Of a stretch of 64,000 bases of DNA, positions 22,982 through 32,547 are shown piece by piece (the stretch's first letter is position 1; every line of letters begins with the position of its first letter). Under the pieces are notes generated by a model, which was not told the origin of the DNA, searched no databases, and saw nothing but the letters and a program-made list of their open reading frames with translations. The translations under genes and the position numbers were made by a program. Location of the stretch: positions 1 through 64,000 of the forward strand of contig NZ_MBEU01000002.1 in the NCBI RefSeq assembly GCF_001954275.1, in the 5' to 3' direction. The stretch is from Mycobacterium sp. IS-836. GTDB lineage: Bacteria; Actinomycetota; Actinomycetes; Mycobacteriales; Mycobacteriaceae.

Positions 22982-24375
22982 GGCAGGGTCACGATCATCT
23001 TGGTCCCGCCGCCAGGTCGGTCGTCGACGGTGACCGTGCCGCGGTGCGCGGCGACAACCTCGGCGACGATCGCCAGGCCCAGCCCGGTTCCGCCGCCGCT
23101 GCGTGAACGGTCCGAATCCAGGCGCACGAAGCGTTCGAACACCCGGGTCCGTTCGGCCGGGGCGATGCCGGGACCGTCGTCGCTGACGACCAGGGTTGCG
23201 CTGCCGTTGAGGCTGCCGACTTCGATGGCGATTCGCGAGTTCGCATGGCGGACAGCGTTATCCACGAGGTTTCGGATCATCCGGGATAGTGCCGAGGGGT
23301 CACCGGTCAGCCGCGCGGGGCGGATATCGGTGTCGATCGTGCAGTGCGTTTCCCGGCGCAGACGAGCCGCTTCGGCCTCGGCGAGGTCATCGAGGGCCGT
23401 CTCCTCCCTGCGCAGCACCAGGCTGTGCTCGTCGGCGCGGGCCAGCAACAGCAGATCGTCGATCAGCGTTCGCATCCGTTGCGCCTCGGGAAGCAGGGTG
23501 TTGACCGCCAACTCGGCATTGAGGAGCTCGGGGTGAGCTTCGGCGACCTCCAATCCGGAGATGATGGTTGCCAGCGGGCTGCGCAGTTCATGCGAGGCGT
23601 CGCCCAGGAACCGTTTTTGCGCGCGGTGGCCGGCTTCGATGCGCGACAGCATCTCGTTCATCGTGAGGGCCAGAGCCGCGATCTCGTCGCGACTGCTGGG
23701 CACGGGCACCCGTTCGGCCAAATCGGACGTCGAGATTTCGGCCACCCTACTTCGGATCGCGTCCACTGACTGCAGTGAGCGGCGGACGAGCCAGTAGGTC
23801 GCGGCGGCTGCCACCGCGATGATGATCGGGGCGCCGCAAGCCAACAGCAGCGCGACCACCCGTGCGGTCGCCTCGACTGCCTCGCTGCCGCCTCCGACGA
23901 GCACCGTGTATTGACCGGATGGAGTGTCGACCCGTTGACCGCTGATGCGCATGTCGTCGTGGGGCACCGCATCGTCGGGCATGCCGCGGCGCAAATTGGA
24001 GTCGAACCCGCTAATGGGCAGGAGTGGTGTTTGCGGTGCAGACCCGGATCGCCTTATCACCTTGCCGTCGGGAGCGATCACTTGGATTGCTACCACGCGC
24101 TGATCGGTGGTCAAAAGGTCGCTGTCGAGCTCGTTGAGCGAATTGGTCTGCAGCACCTGCGCAATGTCGCGGACTCTGCCGGCGCTGGCGTCGTCGACAC
24201 CCGCCAACAACGACCGGTACAGGATGGCGTCCAAACCCGCGCCCGCAAAAGCAAGTCCCACCAAGACGACGATCGCCGATACCGCGGCTGAGCGAGCGGG
24301 GATGCCCAAGTTGCGGGGGTGCACCGATCGCAGGAACCCCATGCGCCGAAACGGGCGGAGCGCAGACATCCACAC
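22963..24375 (-). CDS. Sensor histidine kinase, convergent partner of the response regulator
   Basis: The 470-aa kinase has two membrane helices (about 30-53 and 178-200) flanking an extracytoplasmic loop, then HAMP (RSVDAIRSRVAEIS), the DHp His in FLGDASHELRSPLATI, and a complete ATPase domain (N-box RNLVDNAVRHA, DDGPGIA, GGGTGLGLAIV). It is the likely cognate kinase of the regulator at 22313-22981, although encoded on the opposite strand and overlapping it tail to tail. Confidence 0.93.
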   Translation of the reverse strand: MWMSALRPFRRMGFLRSVHPRNLGIPARSAAVSAIVVLVGLAFAGAGLDAILYRSLLAGVDDASAGRVRDIAQVLQTNSLNELDSDLLTTDQRVVAIQVIAPDGKVIRRSGSAPQTPLLPISGFDSNLRRGMPDDAVPHDDMRISGQRVDTPSGQYTVLVGGGSEAVEATARVVALLLACGAPIIIAVAAAATYWLVRRSLQSVDAIRSRVAEISTSDLAERVPVPSSRDEIAALALTMNEMLSRIEAGHRAQKRFLGDASHELRSPLATIISGLEVAEAHPELLNAELAVNTLLPEAQRMRTLIDDLLLLARADEHSLVLRREETALDDLAEAEAARLRRETHCTIDTDIRPARLTGDPSALSRMIRNLVDNAVRHANSRIAIEVGSLNGSATLVVSDDGPGIAPAERTRVFERFVRLDSDRSRSGGGTGLGLAIVAEVVAAHRGTVTVDDRPGGGTKMIVTLPQHNNR

Positions 24376-24523
24376 AGTCTGATTCTGCAGCGCGGGCCCG
24401 CCGAGCTCAGGGACCTTCTCAGCGGGCTCTCAGCGTCCCGCTCCTAGCCTGGCGCTCCATGTTGAGGAGATCAGCGCCAAGGCCGTCAAGGGCAGGTCAC
24501 GCAGCGAGGGAGGGCAGCGATCG

Positions 24524-24828
24524 ATGAATGTCGAGCAATTCCGGCGGGTGCTCGCCGAGCTTCCCGGTGACATGCCGATCATTGTCGAGGATTCCAAAAT
24601 GGGCTGGATGGAGAACGCGGCGTGTATCTGGCGCCCTCTCATATCGATCACCGCGTCTCCGGCAACTATCTCTACCCGCGCTACGAGGACGGCGCTGACA
24701 ACTGTGAGGCCCTGTTGATCAGCGGCTTCGGTCAGTCCGACGACGGCCTCCTCGAAATCACTCCGCAGCCGTCGCAACCGACGGTGATCGACGTGCCTGC
24801 GGTCAGCCAATTCGTAGGTGGCACATAG
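24524..24828 (+). pseudogene. Frameshifted small conserved gene, about 100 aa
   Basis: Two overlapping frames together form one protein. MNVEQFRRVLAELPGDMPIIV ... MGWMEN is encoded from ATG 24524. VYLAPSHIDH ... DDGLLEITPQPSQPTVIDVP, in the -1 related frame, ends at 24828. The switch is at about 24616-24622 (AACGCGGCGTGTATC); a single-base indel there would restore one frame. It could be a true pseudogene, a sequencing error or, less likely, programmed frameshifting. Function unknown. Confidence 0.7.
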
Positions 24829-24921
24829 CCGTAACGAAAAGCCCGGCGAGACGATATAGGGAGAAGCCCACGTTGCCGGGGGAAAAGCAACTGACGGCGT
24901 AATCCTGTGGGAGGGGGACTG

Positions 24922-25647
24922 ATGAGCTACCAGACGGATTCGATCTCCCGACCCGAGTCACTTGGGCCGGTCGAGTTGGGCACCGGCGATCCCGGACCCT
25001 CCGGTGTGCTGACCAAGCCACGGCTACGCGGTTGGATCCACCAGTACTGCGCTATCGCGTTTGTCATTGCGGGTATGCCGCTGGTGGCCGTGTCGTGGGC
25101 GGCGGTATCCAAGCGGGCCGGGCACTCGACCCTGACATACACGCTCGCGATAGTCGCGTTGTTTGCGGTCAGCGCCGTCTATCACCGCGTCAACTGGGAA
25201 TCGGCGGTCGTCCGGAACTGGATGCGGCGGCTCGACCACTCGATGATCTTCGTTCTCATCGCCGGCAGCTATACACCGTTCGCGCGGCTGGACATGCCGC
25301 GCGGGACCGGCGATGTCGTGCTGGCGATCGTGTGGGGCGGCGCGTCAGCCGGAATAGCGCTGACATTGTTCTGGCCGACCGCCCCGCGCTGGTTGAGCTT
25401 GATGCTCTACCTGCTGCTGGGCTGGGTCGCGGTCTGGTACGCGGGAACGATCGTGCACAACGCCGGATTGCCCGCGGCGGTGCTGCTAGCCGTGGGTGGC
25501 GCGTTGTACAGCATCGGTGCGCTGTTTTACGGGCTACGCTGGCCGAGGCTCTGGCCGACGACCTTCGGCTATCACGAACTCTTCCACGCGTGCACCGCGG
25601 TGGCGGCGATCTGCCAGTACATCGCCATCTGGCTCGCGGTTTTCTAG
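24922..25647 (+). CDS. Hemolysin III / PAQR-like membrane protein
   Basis: The 241-aa protein has seven predicted helices and the hallmark residues of the hemolysin-III/YqfA (progestin-receptor-like) family. These are SAVYHRVNW in helix 2, [19 protein letters not shown] with the conserved His and Ser-Tyr-Thr-Pro, and [14 protein letters not shown] in the last helix. Those His and Asp residues form the family's putative metal site. ATG 24922 follows a strong GGGAGGGGG; GTG 24907 is the alternative. Biological role not established. Confidence 0.88.
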   Translation: MSYQTDSISRPESLGPVELGTGDPGPSGVLTKPRLRGWIHQYCAIAFVIAGMPLVAVSWAAVSKRAGHSTLTYTLAIVALFAVSAVYHRVNWESAVVRNWMRRLDHSMIFVLIAGSYTPFARLDMPRGTGDVVLAIVWGGASAGIALTLFWPTAPRWLSLMLYLLLGWVAVWYAGTIVHNAGLPAAVLLAVGGALYSIGALFYGLRWPRLWPTTFGYHELFHACTAVAAICQYIAIWLAVF

Positions 25648-25774
25648 GAGCGCTCCGCGCGAATTTAACCCCTCACTTTCAACATATAGCGCACCGGGGG
25701 GCTTGCGGCAAGACCGGGGTCATATCGCAAAATCGTTGGCCGAAGCCATAACTCACTCGGTCGGGGGTTGCGAC

Positions 25775-27243
<1,469 letters not shown>

Positions 27244-27247
<4 letters not shown>

Positions 27248-27411
27248 CGGGTGCTTTCGTCCGGTAGGTCGTGGCGCGACTGATGCGCACCCGGGGCGTC
27301 CGGATCCTCGTCCTGATGGTCCAGCTTCTCCTGCAGGTCACGCTGCTCCTCGGTCGCCTTCCGGGCGTCCTTGGGCGGCGTCGGTGGGGTGCCGTGGCTT
27401 TCGCGTGCCAT
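27244..27411 (-). CDS. 55-aa highly charged small protein
   Basis: ATG 27411 follows an excellent GGAAGGAG ribosome-binding site eight bases upstream. The product (MARESHGTPPTPPKDARKAT, then an acidic EEQRDLQEKLDHQDEDPDAPG and a basic tail) has almost no hydrophobic residues and is probably disordered. Its stop overlaps the stop of the monooxygenase on the other strand. It lies just downstream of the hemerythrin gene on the same strand. Function unknown. Confidence 0.65.
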
Positions 27412-27438
27412 GGGAGATCTCCTTCCGATCTGACCGGC

Positions 27439-28023
27439 TCATCGGCCTTTCAGGCTGCCGATCCGAAGCGAATAGTCGGTGCGTTTGGGCGGCGCGCTGT
27501 CCTCGACGTCCTCGACGTAGCTTTCGGGATCGCGATCGGTGATCGGTAGTCCCTTGGTGGTGGGATGGCGCACCATGAACTCGCTGTACTGCCGCCCGAG
27601 CGCTTCACGAAGGCCGATGGGGGCGTGCCGACGAAAGTCCGACAAGCCTTCGCGTTCCTCTTCGGCCATGTGGTCGTCGTTGGCTATCCGGGTGCGGCCG
27701 ACGGCCGCCCACCAGGGTTCACTCCCGATCGAGGCCGCCTTCGCGTCGCGCACGCCGTCGCGAATGTCGTTGTGGTCGCCGATGGCGTCGAGCGTCTCGC
27801 CTTCGGGATCGTCGGCGCCGCGCTTGAGCAATTGCGGGTAGAAGATCTTCTCCTCGATGTAGGCATGCACGTCGAGCTTGTCGGCAAGCGGTCGCCACAC
27901 CCGCTCGATTGCGCGATGGTCTTCCGGCGTCTGCGCCTGCAGGTCGTCCAGCCTGGCGAATTGTTCGCGGAACCAATTGTGGTCGGCGAGGATCAATTCG
28001 GTGATGTCAGCCACTCCTACCAT
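27439..28023 (-). CDS. Hemerythrin HHE cation-binding protein
   Basis: The 194-aa protein has hemerythrin-like iron-ligand motifs: LILADHNWFREQF, the first His; HAYIEEKIFYPQL, the His/Glu pair; DHNDIRD; and NDDHMAEEEREGL. Mycobacterial HHE proteins bind a di-iron centre and are linked to oxygen, NO or peroxide handling. ATG 28023 is preferred over TTG 28041. The gene is followed 27 bp later by the 55-aa charged protein, probably in one transcript. Confidence 0.88.
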   Translation of the reverse strand: MVGVADITELILADHNWFREQFARLDDLQAQTPEDHRAIERVWRPLADKLDVHAYIEEKIFYPQLLKRGADDPEGETLDAIGDHNDIRDGVRDAKAASIGSEPWWAAVGRTRIANDDHMAEEEREGLSDFRRHAPIGLREALGRQYSEFMVRHPTTKGLPITDRDPESYVEDVEDSAPPKRTDYSLRIGSLKGR

Positions 28024-28095
28024 GCTGGCAGAAGCAGTCAATCCGTTCTAGCGTCAATCGAGCGGACCCAACAATTGACCATGCGAGGTGTCCTG

Positions 28096-28491
28096 ATGCA
28101 TCCGTTCCGCAAGGCAGTCGAGGAGCGCGACGAGGCGGCCATCCACGCGATGCTGGCCGATACCGTGGTGTTCACCAGCCCGGTGGCCTTCAAGCCGTAT
28201 GTCGGCAAGCCGATAACCGCGGCGATCCTGCGCGGAGTGTTGCGGATCTTCGAGGACTTTCACTACATCCGCGAAATCAACGACGCCAACGGTCACGACC
28301 ACGCGTTCGTGTTTGAGACGACGGTGGCGGGCAAGAAGATCACCGGTTGCGATTTCCTGCACTTCAACGAGGACGGTCTGATCGACGACTTCATGGTGAT
28401 GGTGCGGCCGCTGTCCGGTGCGACCGCGCTGTCCGAGGCGATGGGCGCTCAGTTCGAACGGATCCAACAGGAAGCCATCGAACTCGCCTGA
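28096..28491 (+). CDS. NTF2/SnoaL-like small protein
   Basis: A 131-aa single-domain protein with the cone-shaped NTF2 pattern: HPFRKAVEERDEAAIHAMLADTVVFTSPV at the start, KPITAAILRGVLRIFEDFHYI in the middle, and DFLHFNEDGLIDDFMVMVRP at the end. Family members are isomerases, hydrolases or binding proteins; no catalytic residue set is decisive here. ATG 28096 follows GAGGTG; ATG 28081 is an alternative. The stop lies 1 bp from the convergent MFS gene. Confidence 0.8.
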   Translation: MHPFRKAVEERDEAAIHAMLADTVVFTSPVAFKPYVGKPITAAILRGVLRIFEDFHYIREINDANGHDHAFVFETTVAGKKITGCDFLHFNEDGLIDDFMVMVRPLSGATALSEAMGAQFERIQQEAIELA

Positions 28492-28492
28492 A

Positions 28493-29719
28493 TCAACTCG
28501 GGCGGTGAGCATCTCGGCGCAGCCGCACCGCCCGACTCACCGCCGTTGCCAGCGCCAGGACGGCCATCACGCCGAGAATCGTCGCGGAGACGCCCGACCC
28601 TACCGTCGCCAAGATCAAGGGCAGGCCAAAGCCGACATACGTCAGCACATAGAACACTCCGACGAGCGCACCCCGGATGCGTTGCGGCGCCGCGGCTTCC
28701 AGGTCGATCAAGCCCTCGCGCAAACAGAGTCCGGACGCGCACCCGAGGACCACGAACAGCGGCAGGCCCAAGGCCAGCGATATTGTCGGCGGGGCGGCCG
28801 CCGTGACCGCGTAACCGAGCGCGGCCAGCGCGGCACCGGTGGTGCCGGCGTGTGGGCCCCAGCGAAACACACGCGCCAACACCTGGATTAGCCCACTGAC
28901 GCCATTCACGACCAGCGTCGCGGCGCCCACGGCCATCGGAGCGGCGAGCCCGGTGTGTACCCGGGTAGGGATCGCGATGAACCCCAACGTCGCCGAGGCG
29001 AACACCCACGGCGCCAGGGGCATGGCCCAACTCAGCGCCCACGCGGTCCCCTGCCGTGCTACCTGCGACGGCTCCCAGCCCCGTGCCGTTGCTGGCGGCG
29101 TCGCGCCCGTGCGCCGCACCGCCACCACGGTGATGGCCATCGCCAGCACGACAATCGCGGCGGCGAGCCCGAACGACACCCGCACGCCGGGCTGTCCGGC
29201 CCGCGCGATCACACCCGCGGCGAACGGGCCGATGGCGAAACCCAAGAGCAACACAGCGCCCGCTGTGGCCGCACCCGCGGGACCCTTCAGATCGGACGCC
29301 CACGCGGTGCAGGAACTCATCAACAGACCCACACCGATCCCGACGATCAACCGTCCCACCAGCAATACGTCAGGGTGCTGCGAAACCAGCATCGCCAAAG
29401 TGCCCGCAATGGCGGATGACGAGCCCGCCAGCGCCACCGACTGACGCCCGAGCGCGTCGGATACCCGGCCGCCGACGAGCAGTCCGGGCAGCAATCCCAG
29501 CGCGTAGATTCCGAAGATCGCGTCGAGCCTGGCCGCGTCGAGGTGTTGGCGCTCGCCGATCAACGGCATCAGCGCGACGAAGTGGTTGGCCACCCAGCCC
29601 GTGGACAGCAAGAGAACCAGCACGCCGGTGAACACCGCCCGGGTTTCGTCGGACCCGCGGCGCTGGTCACTGACTGCGATAGGCGGAGGCCGGCCGGTGC
29701 GCACATCCGACGAGATCAC
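28493..29719 (-). CDS. Major facilitator superfamily (MFS) transporter
   Basis: The 408-aa protein has about twelve helices. The MFS signature loop between helices 2 and 3 is clear (GGRVSDALGRQSV), followed by LLVGRLIVGIGVGLLMSSC. This fits a drug/metabolite antiporter of the DHA type. GTG 29719 is chosen because a GGGGAGGA ribosome-binding site sits eight bases upstream; the longer upstream frame is low-complexity and unlikely. Substrate unknown. Confidence 0.88.
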   Translation of the reverse strand: MISSDVRTGRPPPIAVSDQRRGSDETRAVFTGVLVLLLSTGWVANHFVALMPLIGERQHLDAARLDAIFGIYALGLLPGLLVGGRVSDALGRQSVALAGSSSAIAGTLAMLVSQHPDVLLVGRLIVGIGVGLLMSSCTAWASDLKGPAGAATAGAVLLLGFAIGPFAAGVIARAGQPGVRVSFGLAAAIVVLAMAITVVAVRRTGATPPATARGWEPSQVARQGTAWALSWAMPLAPWVFASATLGFIAIPTRVHTGLAAPMAVGAATLVVNGVSGLIQVLARVFRWGPHAGTTGAALAALGYAVTAAAPPTISLALGLPLFVVLGCASGLCLREGLIDLEAAAPQRIRGALVGVFYVLTYVGFGLPLILATVGSGVSATILGVMAVLALATAVSRAVRLRRDAHRPS

Positions 29720-29967
29720 TGATTTTTCCTCCCCACGGTCATGCGCTCGCTGCCGGGCCGACAAACGGTAGAAGACGACGGCGCCCCGACTGTTATTCCC
29801 ACTGAGCCGAAGGTTGCACGGGCCGCGGCGCCCACCCGATCCCGTTGGATCGACGCATCCCGCGCGCGCCCGCAAACGCGCCCACCGGCTAGCGCAAACC
29901 TCGCCGCCGCGTTTGAAACCAGCCGAATTGGTGTACAGACACCACTACAAGCAATCCAGGAGGGCAA

Positions 29968-30249
29968 ATGACAAAGCAAATTGCGGCCGCCACGATCGCG
30001 CTCGCTGCCCTGCTGTCCGGGGCGTGTTCAGCCTCACAGATCATCAACACCGGCGGCGACACGAAGTGCAAAGACTTCACCACTCAGGACGAGAAGAAAC
30101 AGAACGACGAAGTCACCAAGATGCTCAAGGACAAGAACGGGACTGACCCGAGCAATATTGAGATCTCGGCGACTCGGCTGTCGGCGTTGACGTACTGCCA
30201 GACGGTGGGCAAGCCGGACACCAAGATCTCCGAGGCGCCGCACGGCTGA
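29968..30249 (+). CDS. Small lipoprotein, HdeA-like
   Basis: The 93-aa precursor has a signal peptide ending in the lipobox LLSGAC, so Cys20 should be lipidated and the protein exported. The mature part (KCKDFTTQDEKKQNDEVTKML ... LTYCQTVGK) has two Cys residues spaced like the disulfide of HdeA-family periplasmic acid chaperones, and a similar size. That assignment is tentative. An AGGAGGG ribosome-binding site precedes ATG 29968. Confidence 0.75.
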   Translation: MTKQIAAATIALAALLSGACSASQIINTGGDTKCKDFTTQDEKKQNDEVTKMLKDKNGTDPSNIEISATRLSALTYCQTVGKPDTKISEAPHG

Positions 30250-30320
30250 CGGCGGCAGCGCGGCCCGCCTTGGGCGTTCTCGAGCGTCGGATGGTGCGAT
30301 AGCGCAGCTCGCCCAATATT

Positions 30321-30806
30321 TCAGGCCGGCACCGACCGGCGCCCGGCCAGTCGCTGGTTGGCATAGACACGGCCCTTGTCGCGATCACCCATCACGATGC
30401 CGGCGATGTCCGCCAACCTTGCGATGCGTCCACCACCACCCCACGTGCCGTCGGGAATCTCGTTGGCGAACACCCAGATACGCAACGGGTCGCGGTCGTA
30501 ACGCCCGTCCTCGGCATCCAGGATTGCCGCGGTGACCGCGGCGACCATGCTCGCCCGGCGATCGTCGTCGAACTGGCCTTCTGGCACCGACGCGATCACT
30601 CGGTAGTGCGGCATCGCGGGCCGTTGACCGGCGTGCAGTACGGCCGCGGGGCGATGCAACCACACCTTGGCCAAGTCCCGAGCTGCCGGATTGGCGGGGT
30701 CCGCGCCTTCGTGCTCAAGCAGAACGTCGGTCAGCGTGGCCAAGAGCTCGTCCTCCACGTGAGCAGGCAACGCACCGTCGGGGATGTACGCATCCAGCAT
30801 GGGCAT
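30321..30806 (-). CDS. Tautomerase-family protein (4-oxalocrotonate tautomerase fold)
   Basis: The 161-aa protein starts MPMLDAYIPDGAL, so Pro2 becomes N-terminal and can act as the catalytic base of the tautomerase superfamily. A second half begins with MPHYRVIASVPEGQFDDDRR, giving the fused two-subunit form seen in cis-CaaD/MSAD-like members. The C-terminal part has IWVFANEIPDGTWGGGG. Substrate unknown. Divergent from the HxlR gene and probably its target. Confidence 0.82.
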   Translation of the reverse strand: MPMLDAYIPDGALPAHVEDELLATLTDVLLEHEGADPANPAARDLAKVWLHRPAAVLHAGQRPAMPHYRVIASVPEGQFDDDRRASMVAAVTAAILDAEDGRYDRDPLRIWVFANEIPDGTWGGGGRIARLADIAGIVMGDRDKGRVYANQRLAGRRSVPA

Positions 30807-30841
30807 ATCGCAGGCCTCCAGTTCGCGAGCAAAGCTCTGGA

Positions 30842-30900
30842 TTTACTTTCACAACGCAGCATAATGGACCCTGAGTTGCAAAGTCAAACCCTGCTATGCT
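30842..30900. promoter_or_regulatory. Divergent HxlR control region with imperfect inverted repeat and -10 box
   Basis: TTTACTTTCACAAC at 30842-30855 and GTTGCAAAGTCAAA at 30875-30888 are inverted near-copies (reverse complement TTTGACTTTGCAAC). They lie between the tautomerase and HxlR starts. TATGCT at 30895-30900 is a good -10 for the HxlR gene and would place transcription start at about 30907, exactly on its GTG. HxlR proteins commonly bind such repeats in divergent promoters; binding here is inferred. Confidence 0.6.
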
Positions 30901-30906
30901 GGGGTC

Positions 30907-31386
30907 GTGTCCGCGGTCCGAGATGGGTATAGCGCCGAAAACTGCTCAGTGAAACGGGCGCTCGACATTGTCGGAGAGAAGTGGACACTGCTGGTGTTAC
31001 GGGAAGCCTTCTACGGAGCGCGGCGTTTCGAACAGTTTCAGGCCCACGTCGGGTGCGCCCGCAATCTGCTCAGCGAACGCCTCAACACACTGGTCGAATC
31101 GGGAGTGATGGAGCGCGTGCCCTATCGAGAACCCGGGCAACGCGAACGCCACGAATATCGCCTCACCGACAAGGGCCTTGATCTGCAGGCCGCCATCATC
31201 GCGTTGATGCAGTGGGGCGATCGCTGGGAGGCGGACCCCGACGGCCCGCCCGTCGAGATCATCCACCGCGATTGCGGGTACCCGGTCGAGCTGGTTATGC
31301 GCTGCAGCCATGACGGCGTACCGGTCACCGCGCGAGACTTACGGCCCAGGCCCGGGCCCGGCGCCCGCCCGGCGGTGCAAGCATGA
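30907..31386 (+). CDS. HxlR-family transcriptional regulator
   Basis: The 159-aa winged-helix protein has the HxlR signature near the start (NCSVKRALDIVGEKWTLLVLREAFYGARRFEQFQ). The recognition helix (CARNLLSERLNTLVESGVMER) and wing (RHEYRLTDKGLDL) follow. A Cys near the N terminus (ENCSV) is common in redox- or electrophile-sensing members. The mRNA is probably leaderless. It most likely controls the divergent tautomerase gene. Confidence 0.9.
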   Translation: MSAVRDGYSAENCSVKRALDIVGEKWTLLVLREAFYGARRFEQFQAHVGCARNLLSERLNTLVESGVMERVPYREPGQRERHEYRLTDKGLDLQAAIIALMQWGDRWEADPDGPPVEIIHRDCGYPVELVMRCSHDGVPVTARDLRPRPGPGARPAVQA

Positions 31387-31581
31387 CCGACGAATTGGGC
31401 GTTAGCCACCGCGATATTTTTCGCGCGCAGAACGGATCGACCAATGCGCGACGCTGATCAGCCTAGTCATCGTGCGTAGGTCACGATGGCCGAGCCGCAA
31501 GCCGGGGTGCGAAACACGTTGGAGTGAGCCCCCTTCCGCATTCCAAAGCGCAACGGGCGGTCGCGCAGCGCTGAGCTTGGC

Positions 31582-32547
31582 CTAATTGATCGTCAGGTCG
31601 CCGGGTAGCTCGTCGCCCAGCAGGGCCTCCGCGAGCAACTCACCGAGCAGCGGCCCGAACTTCATGAGGTTGCTGCCGACGAACGCCACGACCCGGCCAC
31701 GGCGTGCGGCGGTCCACCCGTCGCCGAGGGAGTCGAGCCACGGGGCGCGAACGGTGAAGCAATCCACCCGGCCCACCGGGTGCAGCGACGGAAACAGCGT
31801 CCGCACGGTCGCCGGATCCGGCACCTCCTGGCCGAAGGCCCACTGGCCGGTGCTGCCGAGCGGCAACCCGTAACCCTCGGCAGCGGAAAGGCACGCGGCG
31901 CCAACGGCGTCGGCACCCTCGTAAGTGAAGCGAACGTGCGGGCCGAACTCGACCCCGAGCGGTCCGAACAGCGCCGGCGTCTCTACCCCGGCGCAAATGA
32001 GCACCCGCTCGGCCCGCACCACGGTGCCGTCGGTGAGTGCCGTCGTGCCGTCGTCACCGACCGACGCCACCTCGCCGTGGTGAATGGGGACCCGCCGTGC
32101 GACGGCGCCCAGCGCGCGGCGGATGCGCAGGCTCCCGCCGAGCGGGTCGAACACTCCGGTCTCCCACGGCGCCGCCACAAACGGGATTCGCGCCTCGATC
32201 CCGCGGCGGTCCAGCCAGGCGAATGCCGCCCCGGCCTCGGTCATGGCCGCCGCGGTGTCATCGGGGGCGGCGACGGAGATGAAGCCTTCCGAGCCGAGCA
32301 GCCGCCCCGCGCCCAACTCGGCCTCCCAGCGCTGCCAACCCACCCGGGCCTTCATCGCGAGCTCGCACAGCAGCGGACGCCGGTGCGCGATGCGGAAGAT
32401 CCGCGCCAGCCCAGCGGACTGCCCGGCGAACGGTTCCCCGCGCTCGAACACGATCGCGTCTTCCCCGCGCCGCGCGAGCTCGTAGGCGGCCGCAAGTCCG
32501 CATATTCCCGCGCCGATCACGACGATCACGTGTTCAATGTTGACCAT
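31582..32547 (-). CDS. FAD-dependent oxidoreductase of the DAO/sarcosine oxidase type
   Basis: The 321-aa flavoprotein has the N-terminal FAD motif VIGAGICGLAAAYELARRG, the covalent-flavin-type RIFRIAHRRP region and a C-terminal GSNLMKFGPLLGELLAEALLG, as in monomeric sarcosine or methyltryptophan oxidases. It probably oxidises an amine or N-methyl compound. ATG 32547 overlaps the ATG of the divergent P450 (CATG). An internal GTG at codon 7 (32529) is a realistic alternative start. Confidence 0.85.
   Translation of the reverse strand: MVNIEHVIVVIGAGICGLAAAYELARRGEDAIVFERGEPFAGQSAGLARIFRIAHRRPLLCELAMKARVGWQRWEAELGAGRLLGSEGFISVAAPDDTAAAMTEAGAAFAWLDRRGIEARIPFVAAPWETGVFDPLGGSLRIRRALGAVARRVPIHHGEVASVGDDGTTALTDGTVVRAERVLICAGVETPALFGPLGVEFGPHVRFTYEGADAVGAACLSAAEGYGLPLGSTGQWAFGQEVPDPATVRTLFPSLHPVGRVDCFTVRAPWLDSLGDGWTAARRGRVVAFVGSNLMKFGPLLGELLAEALLGDELPGDLTIN

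Noticed and set aside
31383..31457. 24-codon frame starting in ATGA overlap with the HxlR stop
   Set aside because: Too short, no hydrophobic or conserved pattern, and no separate support for translation.
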